Shown: positions 33,690 through 43,994 of the stretch, piece after piece
Layout: every line of letters starts with the position of its first letter
Numbering within the stretch: the first letter of the stretch is position 1
Assembly (NCBI RefSeq): GCF_000376445.1
Contig: NZ_AQXI01000001.1
Coordinates: 2,133,734 to 2,197,733, forward strand
DNA: 64,000 nucleotides
Direction of reading: 5' to 3'
From: Haladaptatus paucihalophilus DX253
GTDB lineage: Archaea > Halobacteriota > Halobacteria > Halobacteriales > Haladaptataceae
Translations under genes and position numbers: made by a program
Notes under the pieces: generated by a model
The model's database searches: none
Told to the model about the DNA's origin: nothing
The model's input: only the letters and a program-made list of their open reading frames with translations

Positions 33690-36215
33690 GTGACCGATCT
33701 ACTGTCCATCTCGAATCTGAAAACGCAGTTCCACACGGAACGAGGGACTGTCAAGGCGGTGGACGACTTCGACCTGAACATCCGAGAGGGAGAGACCATC
33801 GGACTCGTCGGCGAATCCGGGTCCGGGAAATCTGTGACCGCGCTCTCGGCGATGCAACTCATCGACGAACCGGGCGAGGTCGCCTCCGGCGACATTCGTT
33901 TCCAACACGAGGAGGTCGCCGAGACGTTCGCAGACAAGTATCCGAGCGGCGTCGGGGAGTACGTCTTCCCCGACGAGGGGTACGTCGACATCATGTCGGC
34001 GCCCGAATCCGTCATGCGGGACATCCGCGGCAGCGAGATGGGGATGATTTTCCAGGACCCCATGACCTCGCTCAACCCGGCGCTGACCGTGGGCGAGCAA
34101 GTCGCAGAGAGCCTGCAGCTCCACCAGTACGGCGGCAAGCGGAAGGATAGCTGGTGGAACGCGGTGCGGGAAATCGCCCCGAAAATCAGCGGGGACGACA
34201 TCGACGGCGAACTCCTCGAAGACACAATCGACATCCTCGAAGAAGTCGGGATTCCGGAACCCGAATCCCGCGTCGAGGAGTACCCGCACGAGTTCTCGGG
34301 CGGGATGCGCCAGCGCGTGCTCATCGCCATCGCGCTCGCCTGCAAGCCGAAACTGCTCATCGCGGACGAGCCGACGACGGCGCTCGACGTGACGATTCAG
34401 GCCCAGATTCTCGACCTCATCAACGACCTGCAGGACGAGTTGGGCATGTCCGTCTTCATGATCACCCACGACCTCGGCGTCGTCGCCGAGACGTGCGACC
34501 GCGTCGCGGTGATGTACGCGGGCGATTTGGTGGAGGTCGGGCCGGTGGACGAGATTTTCCACAACCCGAGCCACCCGTACACGTACGCCCTCCTCGAATC
34601 CATCCCCCGAGAGGACAAGGAGCGTCTGACTCCCATCGAGGGGAACGTCCCGGACCTCATCGACATGCCCGACGGCTGCCACTTCGCCGACCGGTGTCCG
34701 TGGGCGCAACCGGAGTGTACGCAGGGCGAGATTCCGAACCTGCAACACGGCCCGGACGACGTGGACCACCGCGCGAAATGCGTCCTCGAATCGTTCGACG
34801 GGACCGAGTACGTCGAGGAACAGGAGAGCGTTACGACCGGCGAACACGAGGTGGGAGACACGCTCGTCACGGTGGACAGCCTGAAGAAACACTACTCGCG
34901 CGCGGACGACTTCCTCGACAAGTGGCTGTCCGACGGCGACAACAGCGTGAAAGCCGTCGATGGCATCTCGTTCGACATCTACGAAGGCGAGACGGTAGGA
35001 CTGGTCGGCGAATCCGGGTGTGGTAAATCCACCGCCGGTCGGTCGCTCCTCCGCCTCGAAACGCTGACCGACGGGCGGGTCGTCTTCGCCGGAACCGACC
35101 TCGGCGGGTTGGACAGCGACGAGATGCGCGAGGCGAGAAAGGACATGCAGATGATATTCCAGGACCCGCTGTCCAGCCTCGACCCGCGGATGTCCATCGG
35201 GCAGATCATCGCCGAACCCCTTTCGATTCACGGCCTCTCCGAAGGAAAACGACACGAACGCGTGAACGAACTGATGGAGAACGTCGGTCTCGACCCCAGC
35301 CAGCGCGACCGGTATCCGCACGAAATCTCGGGCGGCCAGCGCCAGCGCGTCGGCATCGCCCGCGCGCTCGCGGTGGACCCCGACTTCATCGTCGCCGACG
35401 AACCGGTCTCGGCGCTGGACGTGTCCGTGCAGGCCCAGATTATCAACCTCCTCGAAGACCTGCAGGAGGAGTTCGGCTTGACGTTCCTGTTCATCGCCCA
35501 CGACCTCTCGGTGGTTCGGCACATCTCCGACCGCATCGCGGTGATGTATCTCGGCGAAATCGTGGAGGTCGCGGACACCGACGAACTGTTCGCGGACCCG
35601 AAACACCCCTACACGCAAGCTCTGCTCTCCGCGATTCCCGAACCGGACCCGCGGGCGGACACGGACGACCGGGTCATCCTCAAGGGCGACGTGCCGTCGC
35701 CCATCGACCCGCCGAGCGGGTGTCACTTCCGAACGCGGTGTCCGCAGATAATCCCGCCGGAGGGAATGGACATCGACCAGCAGGCGTATCGTGAGGTGAT
35801 GAACTACCGCGAACGCGTCGAAAACCGCGCCATCAACCTCGAATCGGTCCACGAACAGGCGGCGGACGGAGGGCGGTCGGCACGGGCCGCCACGGATGGC
35901 GGTGAGAAGTCGACGGACGCCCGACCCTCGTCGGACGTGGGCTCCGGCGCTTCGACTGACAGCGGGCAGGCGACCAGACGACCGGGGGATAATTCGTTCC
36001 ACGCCGTACTCTGGGACCGACTGTTCGAGACGGAACCGACCGGCGAACCGCGCGACATCGTTTCCCAGTCGTTCGACTACCTCGCCGACGAGGACTGGGA
36101 GGCGGCAGAGTCGCTCCTCGCGAAACACTTCACGAGCGTCTGCGAACGAAAGAGTCCGGTACTCCAGGACACCACCCACCCCTCGGCCTGCCATCTCTAC
36201 GACCAACCCGAGTAG
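33690..36215 (+). CDS. Fused double ATPase of a peptide/opine-type ABC importer
   Basis: An 841-residue protein with two ABC ATPase halves, equal to DppD and DppF in one chain. Walker A motifs are GESGSGKS at 41-48 and GESGCGKS at 440-447; signature FSGGMRQR in the first half, ISGGQRQR in the second. Each half ends in the Cys-rich CPW or CPQ region of oligopeptide transporters ([18 protein letters not shown]). A C-terminal stretch of about 100 residues beyond the second half is unlike the family. Start is a GTG. It is the first gene of the transporter locus that runs to 41852. Confidence 0.93.
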   Translation: MTDLLSISNLKTQFHTERGTVKAVDDFDLNIREGETIGLVGESGSGKSVTALSAMQLIDEPGEVASGDIRFQHEEVAETFADKYPSGVGEYVFPDEGYVDIMSAPESVMRDIRGSEMGMIFQDPMTSLNPALTVGEQVAESLQLHQYGGKRKDSWWNAVREIAPKISGDDIDGELLEDTIDILEEVGIPEPESRVEEYPHEFSGGMRQRVLIAIALACKPKLLIADEPTTALDVTIQAQILDLINDLQDELGMSVFMITHDLGVVAETCDRVAVMYAGDLVEVGPVDEIFHNPSHPYTYALLESIPREDKERLTPIEGNVPDLIDMPDGCHFADRCPWAQPECTQGEIPNLQHGPDDVDHRAKCVLESFDGTEYVEEQESVTTGEHEVGDTLVTVDSLKKHYSRADDFLDKWLSDGDNSVKAVDGISFDIYEGETVGLVGESGCGKSTAGRSLLRLETLTDGRVVFAGTDLGGLDSDEMREARKDMQMIFQDPLSSLDPRMSIGQIIAEPLSIHGLSEGKRHERVNELMENVGLDPSQRDRYPHEISGGQRQRVGIARALAVDPDFIVADEPVSALDVSVQAQIINLLEDLQEEFGLTFLFIAHDLSVVRHISDRIAVMYLGEIVEVADTDELFADPKHPYTQALLSAIPEPDPRADTDDRVILKGDVPSPIDPPSGCHFRTRCPQIIPPEGMDIDQQAYREVMNYRERVENRAINLESVHEQAADGGRSARAATDGGEKSTDARPSSDVGSGASTDSGQATRRPGDNSFHAVLWDRLFETEPTGEPRDIVSQSFDYLADEDWEAAESLLAKHFTSVCERKSPVLQDTTHPSACHLYDQPE

Positions 36216-36359
36216 TTTCGTTTCCCATCGCCGCAGTAGTTCCGTTCCCCGTCGCCGTTCGACATTCTCGGTTTGACACGTTCGCTCCTTGTTCCAATCG
36301 TCGGTAACCGTGGTCCCGTCCGGCAGAACTATCACTATTATCGTTGACGTTTTTGGGGG

Positions 36360-38030
36360 ATGTCACCAAACGACACGGTTTCGAGACGGAGCTTTCTGAA
36401 AGCGGCCGGTGGCGCGACCGCCGCCGCGACGTTCGCCGACTCGGTTTCGGGGGTGGGTTCGGCGACGGCACAGGGCAATCAGCAAGGTGGATTGTTGACC
36501 TACGCGCGTGGCAGCGATTCGGGGACCCTCGACCCGCAAAACACGACCAGCGGCGAGGACGTGAAGGTCACGAATCAGGTGTACGATACGCTCATCCAGT
36601 TCAAACCCGGCGAGACGAGTCTGACGAAGGGACTCGCGACGAACTGGAATTTGAAGGGGACGACGACGACGCTGAAACTCCGGGAGGGGGTGAAGTTCCA
36701 GAACGGCGAGACGTTCACGGCGGACGACGTGATAGCGACGTATCGCCGCTTCACCGATTCGAGCTATCAGTACTATCCGGGCGACAGTTACGTCTCGTCC
36801 TACGGGCCGTTCACGCTCGGCAACTGGGTGAAGAACATGAAAAAGAACGGCGACTACAACCTGACCATCGAACTCAAGCAGAAGTACGCGCCGTTCCTGC
36901 GAAATCTGGCGATGTTCGCGTCGAGCATCCTCTCAGAGAAGGCCATCCAGAACCTCGGCAAGAAGTTGAGCAGCAACCCGGTCGGGACGGGACCGTTCCA
37001 GTTCGACAACTGGGACAAGAGCAACCAACGGATTCGGTTGTCGGCGTACGACGACTACTGGGGCGACGGTCCGAACGTCGATCAGGTCGTGTTCACGGCC
37101 ATCGCGTCGAACACGACGCGCGCCCAGACGCTCGACTCGGGCGACGCCGACATCATCGACGGACTCGGCGCACAGTCCGCACAAATCGTCCGACAGTCGA
37201 ACAACGCCAGCCTCAGGGAGAAGGAGGGAATCAACGTCGGCTACATGGCGTTCAACATGGCGAATGTGGAGGCGTTCCGCGACAAGCGGGTTCGACAAGC
37301 CATCAGCTACGCCATCAACACGAAGGCCATCGTCGATACCATCTTCAAGGGCATCGCGGAACAGGCCAGCCAACCGATTCCGTCGAACGTCCTCGGCTAC
37401 AACAAGAACCTGAATCCGTACCCCTACAACCCTGACAAGGCGCGCTCGATGCTGAACGACGCCGGATACGGGGACGGCTTCTCGTTCGAGTTGGCGACGT
37501 TCAAAAATCCGCGCGCGTACAACCCGAGTCCGATTCAGGCCGCGCAAGTCGTCAAGTCCAACCTGAACGACGTCGGCATCGACGTGACCATCAACCAACA
37601 GTCGTTCAACCCATTCCTCAACTACACCGAGAGCGGCAAACACGACGCGTGTTTCCTCGGCTGGATGACGGACAACGCCGACCCGGACAACTTCTATTAC
37701 GCGCTGTTGGACCCCGGTATCCCGGTTAACAAGGTCCCGAACGGGCAGGACTGGGTGAGCTTCGACACGAAGAACTTCAACACGCTCGACGTTGCGGCGT
37801 GGGCGAACACCGACTTCATGAAACTCGTCCGGCGCGCCCAGCGAACGTACGACGACAACCAGCGCGCGAAGCTGTACCGACAGGCGGGAAAGCTCGCGCA
37901 CGACGAGGCTCCGTGGGTGTTCATGGACCACGCGAAGGAACTCCGTGGGGTCGGAAACAACGTCGACGGCTACGTCGTCGAACTCATCTCCGGCCCGTTC
38001 TTGAACCTCGTTTCGCTGCAAGGACAGTAA
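36360..38030 (+). CDS. Tat-exported binding protein of the ABC importer, soluble form
   Basis: A 556-residue family 5 extracellular solute-binding protein (DppA/OppA type). The N-terminus has a twin-arginine signal (Arg9-Arg10, SRRSFLKAAGG) and a likely cleavage site after ATA (35-37), but no lipobox Cys. This suggests release as a soluble protein outside the cell. It is close in sequence to the next gene's product over nearly the whole length. Located 144 nt after the ATPase gene. Confidence 0.9.
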   Translation: MSPNDTVSRRSFLKAAGGATAAATFADSVSGVGSATAQGNQQGGLLTYARGSDSGTLDPQNTTSGEDVKVTNQVYDTLIQFKPGETSLTKGLATNWNLKGTTTTLKLREGVKFQNGETFTADDVIATYRRFTDSSYQYYPGDSYVSSYGPFTLGNWVKNMKKNGDYNLTIELKQKYAPFLRNLAMFASSILSEKAIQNLGKKLSSNPVGTGPFQFDNWDKSNQRIRLSAYDDYWGDGPNVDQVVFTAIASNTTRAQTLDSGDADIIDGLGAQSAQIVRQSNNASLREKEGINVGYMAFNMANVEAFRDKRVRQAISYAINTKAIVDTIFKGIAEQASQPIPSNVLGYNKNLNPYPYNPDKARSMLNDAGYGDGFSFELATFKNPRAYNPSPIQAAQVVKSNLNDVGIDVTINQQSFNPFLNYTESGKHDACFLGWMTDNADPDNFYYALLDPGIPVNKVPNGQDWVSFDTKNFNTLDVAAWANTDFMKLVRRAQRTYDDNQRAKLYRQAGKLAHDEAPWVFMDHAKELRGVGNNVDGYVVELISGPFLNLVSLQGQ

Positions 38031-38141
38031 AAACCGCCCGAATCACCAGACATTCAATACGATTTCACGTAATAGATACGAAGAACGCCACAATATCATC
38101 GTTTCTTTCATTCGTTCATTGGATACTATAGCTCCGGTATG

Positions 38142-38149
38142 TTTATATA
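38142..38149 (+). promoter_or_regulatory. TATA box of the second binding-protein gene
   Basis: TTTATATA lies 23-30 nt before ATG 38172, the expected place for an archaeal TATA box. It suggests an own, strong promoter for the second binding protein inside the transporter locus. Confidence 0.65.
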
Positions 38150-38171
38150 GAACATATGACCACACTGGCGT

Positions 38172-39863
38172 ATGGCGTCACGCGACAGATTGACTGACAG
38201 ACGTAGTTTCCTCAAAGCTGCTGGCGGCGCGGCCGCGGCAGCGACACTCGCGGGTTGTATCGGCGGCGAGACGGGCGACGAAACCACCAGCTCCGGCGAC
38301 GGAACCGGTGACGGCAACGGCGGTTCGGGCGGTACGCTCACCTACGCCCGTGGCAGCAGTTCGGGGTCCCTCGACTTCCAGAACTCGACCAGCGGCGAAG
38401 TCGCAAAGGTGACGAATCAGCTCTACGACACTCTCATCGCGTTCAAACCGGGCAAGACCTCGCTCACCGAGGGCCTCGCAACGAACTGGAACGTGGACGG
38501 CAAGACGGTCACGCTCGACCTCCGCAAAGACGTGAAATTCCACAGCGGCGAGGACTTCACCGCGGACGACTTCGTGGCGACCTACCGCCGCTTCGTGGAC
38601 GAGGATTACGAGTACTACCCCGGCAAGAAGTACGCCTCCTCCTACGGTCCGTACACGCTCGGCGTCGTCAAGGACGTCAAAGCGGACGGCGACCACAAAC
38701 TCACGATCAACTTGGAGAAGAAGTACGCGCCCATCCTCCCGAACCTCGCGATGTTCGTCTCCGCGGTCCACTCGAAGAAGGCAATCGAGGAGAAGGGCAA
38801 AGGGCTCAAGTCCGACCCGGACGGCACCGGCCCGTTCAAGCTGAAGAACTGGGACCAGAGCAACAACCGCGTCCGCCTCGAAAAGAACGAGGACTACTGG
38901 GGCGACGGCCCCTACGTGGACGAGGTCGTGTTCACCGTCGTCGGTAACAACACCTCACGCGCCCAGACGCTCGACTCGGGCGACGCACAGATCATCGACG
39001 GACTCGGTGCGCAGTCCTCACAGCAGGTCAAGAAATCCGGCAACGCGGAACTCGTCTCGGACGCCGGTATCAACATCGGTTACATGGCGTTCAACATGGC
39101 GAAGGTCGAAGCCTTCCAGAAAAAGAAGGTCCGACAGGCCATCAGCCACGCCATCAACACGAAAGCCATCGTCGATACCATCTTCAAGGGTATCGCCAAG
39201 GAGGCCAACCAGCCGATTCCGAGCAGCGTGATGGGCTACAACGACAGCCTCAGCCCGTACGCATACGACAAGGAGAAGGCACAGAAGCTGCTGAACGAAG
39301 CGGGCTACGGCGACGGCTTCTCGTTCGAACTGGCGACGTTCAAGAACCCGCGGACGTACAACCCGAGCCCGATTCAGGCGGCCCAGACGGTCAAGTCCAA
39401 CCTGAAAGAGGTCGGCATCGACGTGACCATCAACCAGCAGGCGTTCGACCCGTTCCTCAACTACACGGAAACCGGGAAGCACGACGCGTGTTTCCTCGGC
39501 TGGATGACGGACAACGCCGACCCGGACAACTTCCACTACGCGCTGCTCCACCCCGGCGTCTCCATCGACGACGTGCCGGACGGACAGGATTGGATCAGCT
39601 TCGACACGGACGGCTTCAACACGCTCAACGTCGCGGGCTGGGCGAACACCGACTTCATGAAACTCGTCGAGGACGCGCAAGTGACCTACGACAACGAGGC
39701 GCGCAAGAAGAAGTACAAGAAGGCCGGGAAAATCGCACACGACGAGGCCCCGTGGGTGTTCATGGACCACGCGAAGGACCTCCGCGGCGTCCACAACAGC
39801 GTCAGCGGGTTCAAACTCGCTCCCATCAGCGGTCCGTACCTGCGCCTGGTGAAGCTCAACTGA
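38172..39863 (+). CDS. Tat-exported lipoprotein binding protein of the ABC importer
   Basis: A 563-residue family 5 binding protein, paralogous to the product of 36360-38030. It has a Tat signal (DRRSFLKAAGG) followed by the lipobox LAGC with Cys29, so it is anchored in the membrane. A Gly/Thr/Asp-rich linker follows the Cys. Shared blocks such as DDFVATYRRF and TNQLYDTLIAF show common ancestry with its neighbour. The TATA box at 38142-38149 gives it its own promoter. Confidence 0.92.
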   Translation: MASRDRLTDRRSFLKAAGGAAAAATLAGCIGGETGDETTSSGDGTGDGNGGSGGTLTYARGSSSGSLDFQNSTSGEVAKVTNQLYDTLIAFKPGKTSLTEGLATNWNVDGKTVTLDLRKDVKFHSGEDFTADDFVATYRRFVDEDYEYYPGKKYASSYGPYTLGVVKDVKADGDHKLTINLEKKYAPILPNLAMFVSAVHSKKAIEEKGKGLKSDPDGTGPFKLKNWDQSNNRVRLEKNEDYWGDGPYVDEVVFTVVGNNTSRAQTLDSGDAQIIDGLGAQSSQQVKKSGNAELVSDAGINIGYMAFNMAKVEAFQKKKVRQAISHAINTKAIVDTIFKGIAKEANQPIPSSVMGYNDSLSPYAYDKEKAQKLLNEAGYGDGFSFELATFKNPRTYNPSPIQAAQTVKSNLKEVGIDVTINQQAFDPFLNYTETGKHDACFLGWMTDNADPDNFHYALLHPGVSIDDVPDGQDWISFDTDGFNTLNVAGWANTDFMKLVEDAQVTYDNEARKKKYKKAGKIAHDEAPWVFMDHAKDLRGVHNSVSGFKLAPISGPYLRLVKLN

Positions 39864-39915
39864 TAAACCACGGTAACGAGCCTTTTTTGACCCCCGACGT
39901 TTGAGATTGGGGTAG

Positions 39916-40929
39916 ATGATATCCAAGCGGTTCGTTATCAAACGACTGTTGCTACTTATTCCCGTGCTGTTCGGGGTGGCGACGTTCGTTTTCGCCATTC
40001 TCCAACTCTCACCGGGCGACCCCGCACGGGTGGTCGCGGGCCAGCGGGCCTCGGAAGCGTTCGTCCAGCAGGTTCGCCACGAGATGGGATTGGACCAACC
40101 GATCTGGGTCCAGTACGGGGATTTCCTGTGGAACGCGCTCCACCTCGACCTCGGACAGTCCTACCAGATTCGAAAAGGCGTGCCGGTCACGCAGATTCTC
40201 ACGCACAGGCTCCCCGTCACCGTCGAGATGGCGCTGTACGGCCAGATTTTCGGTATCCTGTTCGGCATCCCGCTCGGCGTGATTTCCGCCATCAAGCAGG
40301 ACTCCGCGACCGACCACCTCACCCGAATCGGCGCACTGACCGGAATCAGCATCCCGATTTACTGGAGCGGACCGCTGCTCATTCTCCTGTTCGCCCAGTA
40401 CCTCCACCTGTTCCCGCCGAGCGGTCGCATCGCCTCGGAGTACAGCATCAACCTCGTGACGGGACTCATCACGGTCGATACGCTGTTGAACGGCAACTTC
40501 GCGGCGTTCCAGTCGGCGGTGATGCACCTGTTCCTGCCCGCGCTCGTCATCGGCATCTACTCGATGGCGCTCATCTCGCGGATGATGCGGTCGTCCATGC
40601 TCGAAGTCGTGCGGCAGGACTACATCCGCACCGCCCGCGCGAAGGGACAGGGAACGAAAATCACGATGCTGAAACACGGCTTCCGCAACGCGCTGATTCC
40701 CGTCGTGACCGTCATCGGCATCCAGTTCGGTACCCTCCTCGGCGGCGCGGTGCTGACGGAAACCGTCTTCGGCATTCCGGGCATCGGGACGATGCTCGTG
40801 GACGCCATCGAAGTCGGTGACTTCCCGGTGGTACAGGGCACCGTGTTGACGTTCGCGCTCCTGTTCACGCTCGTCAACCTGTTCGTGGACATCACCTACT
40901 CCTACCTCGACCCGAGGATCCAACAATGA
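39916..40929 (+). CDS. ABC importer permease, DppB type
   Basis: A 337-residue permease with about six predicted helices and the binding-protein-dependent motif near the end of its cytoplasmic loop: YIRTARAKGQGTKITMLKHG (EAA-like loop). Overlaps the next gene by 4 nt (ATGA). Works with the permease at 40926 and the double ATPase at 33690. Confidence 0.92.
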   Translation: MISKRFVIKRLLLLIPVLFGVATFVFAILQLSPGDPARVVAGQRASEAFVQQVRHEMGLDQPIWVQYGDFLWNALHLDLGQSYQIRKGVPVTQILTHRLPVTVEMALYGQIFGILFGIPLGVISAIKQDSATDHLTRIGALTGISIPIYWSGPLLILLFAQYLHLFPPSGRIASEYSINLVTGLITVDTLLNGNFAAFQSAVMHLFLPALVIGIYSMALISRMMRSSMLEVVRQDYIRTARAKGQGTKITMLKHGFRNALIPVVTVIGIQFGTLLGGAVLTETVFGIPGIGTMLVDAIEVGDFPVVQGTVLTFALLFTLVNLFVDITYSYLDPRIQQ

Positions 40930-41852
40930 GCACGCAAACAGAAAACAGCGAAACGGTCTCCCGCGGGTTCTTCAGTCGCCTGCGGGCCTCGCCGTTCCTC
41001 TCCGAACTCCTGTCGAATCGCCTCGCCGTCACCGGTCTCACCATCATCCTCTTCATGATTGTGGTGGCGGTGTACGCGAGACTGACCATCGACCTCGCGG
41101 CCATCAAACAGTCTCGAATCGGCCTCCAGCCGAGTCTCGCCGCGCCGAGCGAGGCGTACCCCTTCGGGACCAATCTGCAGGCACAGAACATCTTCCCGCG
41201 CGTTCTCTACGGCGCGTGGTACGCCATGCTGTTCGGAACGGTGACGGTCGCCGCCTCGACGACGCTCGGGGTCGGCCTCGGCATCATCGCGGCCTACTAC
41301 GGCGACCTGACGGATAACGTCATCATGCGGACGATGGACGTACTGCTGGCGTTCCCGGCGCTCCTGCTCTCGCTCGCGCTGGTCGCCGTCTTCCCCGACG
41401 AGTGGGGGTTGTGGCGCGCGGTCGCCGCGCTGACGCTCGTCTACACGCCGCGGTTCGCCCGCGTCGTCCGCGGCGCGGCGCTGAAAGTCCTCGAAGACGA
41501 GTACATCGACGCGACGGTGGCGCTGGGTGCGAAGAACCCGCGCGTGCTGGCCCGCCACGTCCTGCCGAACTGTCTCGCGCCGATTACGGTTCAGAGCACG
41601 CTCAACTTCGGCCTCGCCATCCTCGACCTCGCGGCGCTGTCGTTCCTCGGCTTCGGTGCCGACCCGGGAACCCCTTCGTGGGGACTGATGCTCTCGAACG
41701 GCGTCAAACACGGCCTGTTCAGCGTTCCGAGCGCATGGTGGTGGTCGTTCTTCCCCGGTCTGTTCCTCGCCGTGACGGTGCTGGGATTCAACTTGCTCGG
41801 TGACGGGATGCGCGACGCGCTCGACCCGCGGATGCGCGAAGCCGTGGACTGA
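40926..41852 (+). CDS. ABC importer permease, DppC type
   Basis: A 308-residue permease. An N-terminal helix is followed by a short periplasm-side region and the typical EAA-like loop (YIDATVALGAKNPRVLARHV) before the final helices. The stop TGA shares one base with the ATG of the next gene. Completes the importer: ATPase, two binding proteins, two permeases. The substrate may be a peptide, opine or sugar acid; it is not determined. Confidence 0.92.
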   Translation: MSTQTENSETVSRGFFSRLRASPFLSELLSNRLAVTGLTIILFMIVVAVYARLTIDLAAIKQSRIGLQPSLAAPSEAYPFGTNLQAQNIFPRVLYGAWYAMLFGTVTVAASTTLGVGLGIIAAYYGDLTDNVIMRTMDVLLAFPALLLSLALVAVFPDEWGLWRAVAALTLVYTPRFARVVRGAALKVLEDEYIDATVALGAKNPRVLARHVLPNCLAPITVQSTLNFGLAILDLAALSFLGFGADPGTPSWGLMLSNGVKHGLFSVPSAWWWSFFPGLFLAVTVLGFNLLGDGMRDALDPRMREAVD

Positions 41853-42208
41853 TGGATTTCGTCGGGTATCTCCGTCCCCGCGTTCGTCTCGTCTCCCGGT
41901 TCGGCGGTGTCGGACTCGCGCTGGGCGGCGCGGGCGTTTTGCTCGTCGTCGCCGCGGGCGAGACGGTTTCGTTCGCCAGTCGGAAGGTTTTCGCCGTCGC
42001 GGCGCTCGCGTTCGGCTTCGCCATCCTCGGCTGGTCGGGGTCGGTGTTCGCGGGGAGCGCGGTCGAAAACGCACAGAAGTACCTCGATTCGAACACGGGG
42101 TGGACCGAGGCGGACTCTCGAAAAGCGATGACGGTCATCGGCAGTCTCGGCGCTGGCGGCATGGTCGGCGTGACCGTTATGACGCTCGTCTTACGTGCGG
42201 CATACTGA
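41852..42208 (+). CDS. Small membrane protein (DUF7268-like), end of transporter operon
   Basis: A 118-residue protein with three predicted helices (about 18-36, 45-66, 92-115). Its ATG overlaps the stop of the DppC-type permease, so it is translated after it and is probably co-expressed. I recall the family as DUF7268 (unchecked). Unknown function; being coupled does not prove it belongs to the transporter. Confidence 0.7.
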   Translation: MDFVGYLRPRVRLVSRFGGVGLALGGAGVLLVVAAGETVSFASRKVFAVAALAFGFAILGWSGSVFAGSAVENAQKYLDSNTGWTEADSRKAMTVIGSLGAGGMVGVTVMTLVLRAAY

Positions 42209-42239
42209 GCCGTAAATGTTATGCCGACCTATCACTCTT

Positions 42240-42467
42240 ATGGCTCATATGGTGGTTTTCGAATCGTTACTTGTGGGCATCATCTTCGCCGGTATCGGTG
42301 TTCTCGTGACGGCGAAACCGCGAGAAATATTTCTTATCAGACAATCGGTCGCCGTCGCATCGACCGGAGAACTCGGCGAGCTCGGCGTCGCTCGGTATCA
42401 AACCTACGGGTTGCTTTGCGTCCTGCTCGGGCTATTGCTCGTCCTCATTCCATTCTTCCTTCTCTGA
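42240..42467 (+). CDS. Small two-helix membrane protein
   Basis: A 75-residue protein starting at ATG 42240 (alternative ATG 42249). Helix one is FESLLVGIIFAGIGVLV and helix two LLCVLLGLLLVLIPFFL, joined by a polar loop. A TATA-like GTAAATG (about 42211-42217) lies at the right distance for the start at 42240. Unknown function. Confidence 0.65.
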   Translation: MAHMVVFESLLVGIIFAGIGVLVTAKPREIFLIRQSVAVASTGELGELGVARYQTYGLLCVLLGLLLVLIPFFLL

Positions 42468-42501
42468 CACGACGCCGTTTCACCGGGGTCGGTTCGGCCC
42501 G

Positions 42502-43131
42502 TCACAGGTGCGAGGAGAACCATTCGCCCGCGAGCGTCGCAACCGATTCCAACGTCCCCGGTTCTTCGAACAGGTGACCCGCTCCCTCGACGACTTCGAG
42601 TTCTTTCTCACAGCGTAATCGGTCGTACGCCTCGCGGTTCAGTTCGAGCACTTGCGTGTCCCGGCCGCCGACGATGAACAACGTCGGTGCCGTCACGTCC
42701 GCGAGCACCTCCGTCGCGAGGTCAACCCGGCCGCCGCGTGAAACGGTCGCACCTACCTCTGGACGACGCGCCGCCCCACGAAGCGCGGCGGCGGCACCGG
42801 TACTCGACCCGAAGTAGCCGACGTCGCGTTCTTCCGTCTCCGGTCGCTGTTCCACCCACTCCGTCACCGCGACGAGGCGGTCGGTCAACAGTTCGATGTC
42901 GAAGCGGTTCGCGTACGTCTCGTCCTCCGCTTCCGTGAGCAGGTCGAACAGGAGCGTCCCGAGACCGAACTCGTGGAGCCGCTCCGCGACGAAGTTGTTT
43001 CGCGGACTCTTCCGACTGCTCCCGCTTCCGTGTGCGAACAGCACGATTCCGTCCGCGTCGCTCGGGACGTGGAGATTCCCCTCCAGTCGAACCGAATCGA
43101 CCGGAATCTCGACCGTATCTTCTCCCGTCAT
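42502..43131 (-). CDS. Alpha/beta hydrolase, dienelactone-hydrolase-like
   Basis: A 209-residue serine hydrolase fold. Strand and loop LFAHGSGSSRKSPRN form the oxyanion part; the nucleophile motif reads GYFGSSTGAAAAL (Gly-X-Ser-Ser/Thr-Gly), the Asp is in FIVGGRDTQV and the His in EGAGHLFEE. The substrate is unknown. ATG 43131 is preferred; a frame extending up into the ACTCC repeat has no similarity. The repeat at 43181-43215 lies about 50 nt upstream. Confidence 0.85.
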   Translation of the reverse strand: MTGEDTVEIPVDSVRLEGNLHVPSDADGIVLFAHGSGSSRKSPRNNFVAERLHEFGLGTLLFDLLTEAEDETYANRFDIELLTDRLVAVTEWVEQRPETEERDVGYFGSSTGAAAALRGAARRPEVGATVSRGGRVDLATEVLADVTAPTLFIVGGRDTQVLELNREAYDRLRCEKELEVVEGAGHLFEEPGTLESVATLAGEWFSSHL

Positions 43132-43180
43132 ATCGTATCCTCTATCGACGCGTCGGTGCCTAATCGTGACGGCCCGTCCC

Positions 43181-43215
43181 ACTCCACTCCACTCCACTCC
43201 ACTCCACTCCACTCC
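43181..43215. repeat. Pentanucleotide microsatellite (ACTCC)7
   Basis: Seven uninterrupted ACTCC units (GGAGT on the minus strand) lie in the 112-nt spacer between two minus-strand genes, about 50 nt before the hydrolase start. Unit length five is not a multiple of three, so a change of copy number would shift frames and spacing. Simple repeats of this purity are unusual in haloarchaea. Confidence 0.9.
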
Positions 43216-43243
43216 ACCCTTCGACTTTCCACCGAGTTCCCAC

Positions 43244-43954
43244 TCACTCCCGAAGCCGTCGTTCCGCCGCGTCCCGCTCCGCCGGTGTATTGACGTTCGC
43301 CGTCCAGCCCTCGGTTCGCATCGTCAACATAGTGTTGTCGGTGACGAATCGTCGAATCGACTCCGAGAGTTCGTACTCGCCGCGAACCGACAGTTCCGTC
43401 GCCGCACACGCGTCGAACATCGCCGGACCGTACACGGCGAATCCCGCGGCGACGAGGCTCGGTTCTGGCGGGTCGTTTGGTTCCTTTTCGATACCGCGTA
43501 GTTCCCCTTCGTCGGTCACATCGCAAATGGCTTTCACGCGAGCCTCCTCGGTCGAGACCCGTTCGACCAACTGAACCCCATCCACGCCCGCCTCCTGCTG
43601 GCGTTCGACCAGTGGTTCGAGGTCACACCGAATCACACAATCCCCGTCGAGACACATGAACTCCCCCTCGACGTACGGTTCGGCCTGCAACAGCGCGTGT
43701 GCCATCCCCAACTGCTCGCCCTGCCGGGCATACGTTATCGGAATGCCGGAAAACGAGTCCCCGTACCGGTCCCGAATCTGTGTTCCTTCGTAGCCGATGA
43801 CGACGATCACTTCCTCCGCGTTCAGTTCGGCCACGGTTTCGAAACAGCGCGTGAGAATCGGCTTTCCCGCGACTTCGACCAACGCTTTCGGCTTGTCGTC
43901 GGTCAGCGGACGGAGACGAGTTCCCTTTCCGGCGGCGAGGACGACTGCTTGCAT
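43244..43954 (-). CDS. Sugar-nucleotidyltransferase (GlmU/RmlA-like)
   Basis: A 236-residue nucleotidyltransferase. N-terminal LAAGKGTRLRPLT and PKALVEVAGKPIL are the phosphate and nucleotide binding segments; CLDGDCVI corresponds to the metal-binding Asp region. It lacks the C-terminal left-handed beta-helix of GlmU, so it has only the nucleotidyltransferase domain. It makes an NDP-sugar from a sugar-1-phosphate, possibly for N-glycosylation or polysaccharide. Confidence 0.88.
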   Translation of the reverse strand: MQAVVLAAGKGTRLRPLTDDKPKALVEVAGKPILTRCFETVAELNAEEVIVVIGYEGTQIRDRYGDSFSGIPITYARQGEQLGMAHALLQAEPYVEGEFMCLDGDCVIRCDLEPLVERQQEAGVDGVQLVERVSTEEARVKAICDVTDEGELRGIEKEPNDPPEPSLVAAGFAVYGPAMFDACAATELSVRGEYELSESIRRFVTDNTMLTMRTEGWTANVNTPAERDAAERRLRE

Positions 43955-43994
43955 ACGGTCGCTACCGCAGCACGCCTGATAATTTTACGGGGAC

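Noticed and set aside
33699-36335. A long minus-strand frame opposite the double ATPase gene
   Set aside because: It is a shadow of the ATPase gene, which has all Walker and signature motifs; the minus-strand product has none.
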